Positions 62,966 to 64,000 of a stretch of DNA of 64,000 nucleotides are shown here, in pieces. Numbering within the stretch: the first letter of the stretch is position 1; each line of letters begins with the position of its first letter. The notes under the pieces are model-generated. The model saw only the letters and a program-made list of their open reading frames with translations. It did no database searches and was not told where the DNA came from. Source of the DNA: Rhodospirillaceae bacterium (GTDB lineage: Bacteria > Pseudomonadota > Alphaproteobacteria > Dongiales > Dongiaceae); contig SSEL01000032.1 of the NCBI GenBank assembly GCA_008012315.1, forward strand, positions 1 through 64,000. The letters are read 5' to 3'. A program made the position numbers and the translations under genes.

Positions 62966-63588
62966 GTGCTACCGATAATAACGACGTGGTTCAGCCGGCC
63001 AATTTCGCCTTTACGGCGGAGAACCGGGCCAAGGCGGACAAGATCATTGCCAGATATCCGGTGGGCCGTCAGGCCAGCGCCGTTCTGCCTTTGTTGGACA
63101 TGGCCCAGCGTCAGGCTGGCGGCTGGCTGCCGCGCGCGGCGATGGATCACGTTGCCCAAATTCTCGACATGGCGGCGATCCGGGTTTACGAAGTCGCCAC
63201 CTTCTACACCATGTTCAACCTGAAGCCGGTCGGTAAGTACCTGCTGCAGGTCTGCCGGACCACGCCGTGCTGGTTGCGCGGTGCGGATAGCATGACGGAA
63301 ACCTGCAAGAAGAAGCTCGGCATCGGCCTCAAGGAAACCACCGCAGACGGTCTGTTCACGTTGGTTGAGGTGGAGTGCTTGGGCGCCTGTGTCAATGCCC
63401 CGGTTGTGCAAATCAATGACGATTTCTACGAAGACCTCGACGCGGCCAGGTTCGAGCAACTGCTTGACGACTTGAAGGTCGGCAAGAAGCCGGCGCATGG
63501 CCCGCAGATCGACCGGCTCAATTCGGCGCCGGTGGGCGGGGCGACGACATTGAAGGATGTCGCTGCGAAACCGGCGACTGGAGAGTGA
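62962..63588 (+). CDS. nuoE: NADH-quinone oxidoreductase subunit E
   Basis: 208-residue 24-kDa-type subunit with the N1a 2Fe-2S cluster, ligated by cysteines in [12 protein letters not shown] and [14 protein letters not shown]. An alanine/proline-rich C-terminal tail (about 175-208) extends beyond the core. It starts within the nuoD stop and is followed four bases later by nuoF. Confidence 0.95.
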   Translation: MSATDNNDVVQPANFAFTAENRAKADKIIARYPVGRQASAVLPLLDMAQRQAGGWLPRAAMDHVAQILDMAAIRVYEVATFYTMFNLKPVGKYLLQVCRTTPCWLRGADSMTETCKKKLGIGLKETTADGLFTLVEVECLGACVNAPVVQINDDFYEDLDAARFEQLLDDLKVGKKPAHGPQIDRLNSAPVGGATTLKDVAAKPATGE

Positions 63589-63592
63589 GATC

Positions 63593-64000
63593 ATGCTGAA
63601 GGATCAGGATCGCATCTTCCGCAATCTCTATGGCCAGGACGATTGGCGTCTGGCCGGCGCGAAGCGTCGCGGCATCTGGGACAACACCAAGGCGCTACTC
63701 GATCTGGGCCAGGACAACATCATCGAAGAGGTCAAGAAGTCGGAACTGCGCGGCCGCGGTGGTGCGGGCTTCCCGACCGGTATGAAGTGGTCCTTCATGC
63801 CGAAACAATCGGATGGCCGGCCGTCTTATCTCGTGGTCAATTCCGATGAATCCGAGCCCGGCACCTGCAAGGATCGCGAGATCTGCCGTTTCGATCCGCA
63901 TATGCTGCTGGAAGGCTGCTTGATCGCCGGCTTCGCGATGCGCGCCTCGGCCTGCTACATCTATATCCGGGGCGAGTTCTATAACGAGGCCTCGAACATC
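63593..64000 (+). CDS. nuoF: NADH-quinone oxidoreductase subunit F, cut by window end
   Basis: The first 136 residues of the NADH- and FMN-binding 51-kDa-type subunit. [17 protein letters not shown] is the NADH-binding glycine loop, and [17 protein letters not shown] is the FMN region. The C-terminal 4Fe-4S ligands lie outside the window. It continues the nuoABCDEF order. Confidence 0.95.
   Translation, partial: MLKDQDRIFRNLYGQDDWRLAGAKRRGIWDNTKALLDLGQDNIIEEVKKSELRGRGGAGFPTGMKWSFMPKQSDGRPSYLVVNSDESEPGTCKDREICRFDPHMLLEGCLIAGFAMRASACYIYIRGEFYNEASNI

Overview
The window looks like a chromosomal segment of a GC-rich alphaproteobacterium, most likely of the Rhodospirillales type. This is inferred from the gene families, the nuoABCDEF order with separate nuoC and nuoD, the five-step Hut pathway with HutF/HutG and HutD, and the PspF-PspABC set. 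The genus cannot be named from sequence alone. No insertion sequence, phage gene, CRISPR array or rRNA is seen. There is one tRNA, tRNA-Asp(GTC).

Positions 1-9.3 kb hold amine and guanidine metabolism: a ureohydrolase cut by the window edge, a class I/II aminotransferase, an MBL hydrolase with a TetR regulator, a complete polyamine-type ABC importer, a dimethylargininase-family hydrolase and a GntR regulator. Positions 9.4-15.0 kb hold a five-gene operon: a glutamine-synthetase-family ligase, three proteins that together correspond to a split glutamate synthase, and an unknown 130-residue protein.

Positions 15.9-29.4 kb carry the N-methylglutamate (NMG) route of methylamine use: mgdABCD (NMG dehydrogenase), two regulators, mgsABC (NMG synthase), gmaS (gamma-glutamylmethylamide synthetase) and fhs (formate-tetrahydrofolate ligase). 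The window therefore has two paralogous ligase plus split-synthase modules. The first lies next to an importer and an enzyme family able to release methylated amines from methylarginines. A working idea is that both modules belong to one system for collecting N-methylated amines and guanidines. This is inference.

Positions 29.5-34.6 kb hold an orphan Tat-exported peptide-type binding protein, a PhyH dioxygenase, an IclR regulator with a palindromic candidate operator, a CDF transporter and a GNAT acetyltransferase. Positions 34.6-49.2 kb hold the hut genes on both strands (hutH-like, hutC, hutF, hutG, hutD, hutI, hutU), interrupted by an EamA exporter, an RND pump with its adaptor and a small secreted protein. 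Matching HutC-type operators precede hutH and hutU. The hutH-like protein lacks the Ala-Ser-Gly triad that forms the MIO cofactor and has other active-site changes, yet it is the only hutH in the cluster.

Positions 49.6-59.6 kb hold an EamA transporter, a DUF1127 protein, a GST/ArsR divergent pair, a GMC oxidoreductase with a Tat-signal partner, the phage-shock genes with a clear sigma-54 promoter, a sorbosone-dehydrogenase-like protein and AqpZ. After the tRNA, nuoA to nuoF (cut by the window edge) begin the complex I operon.
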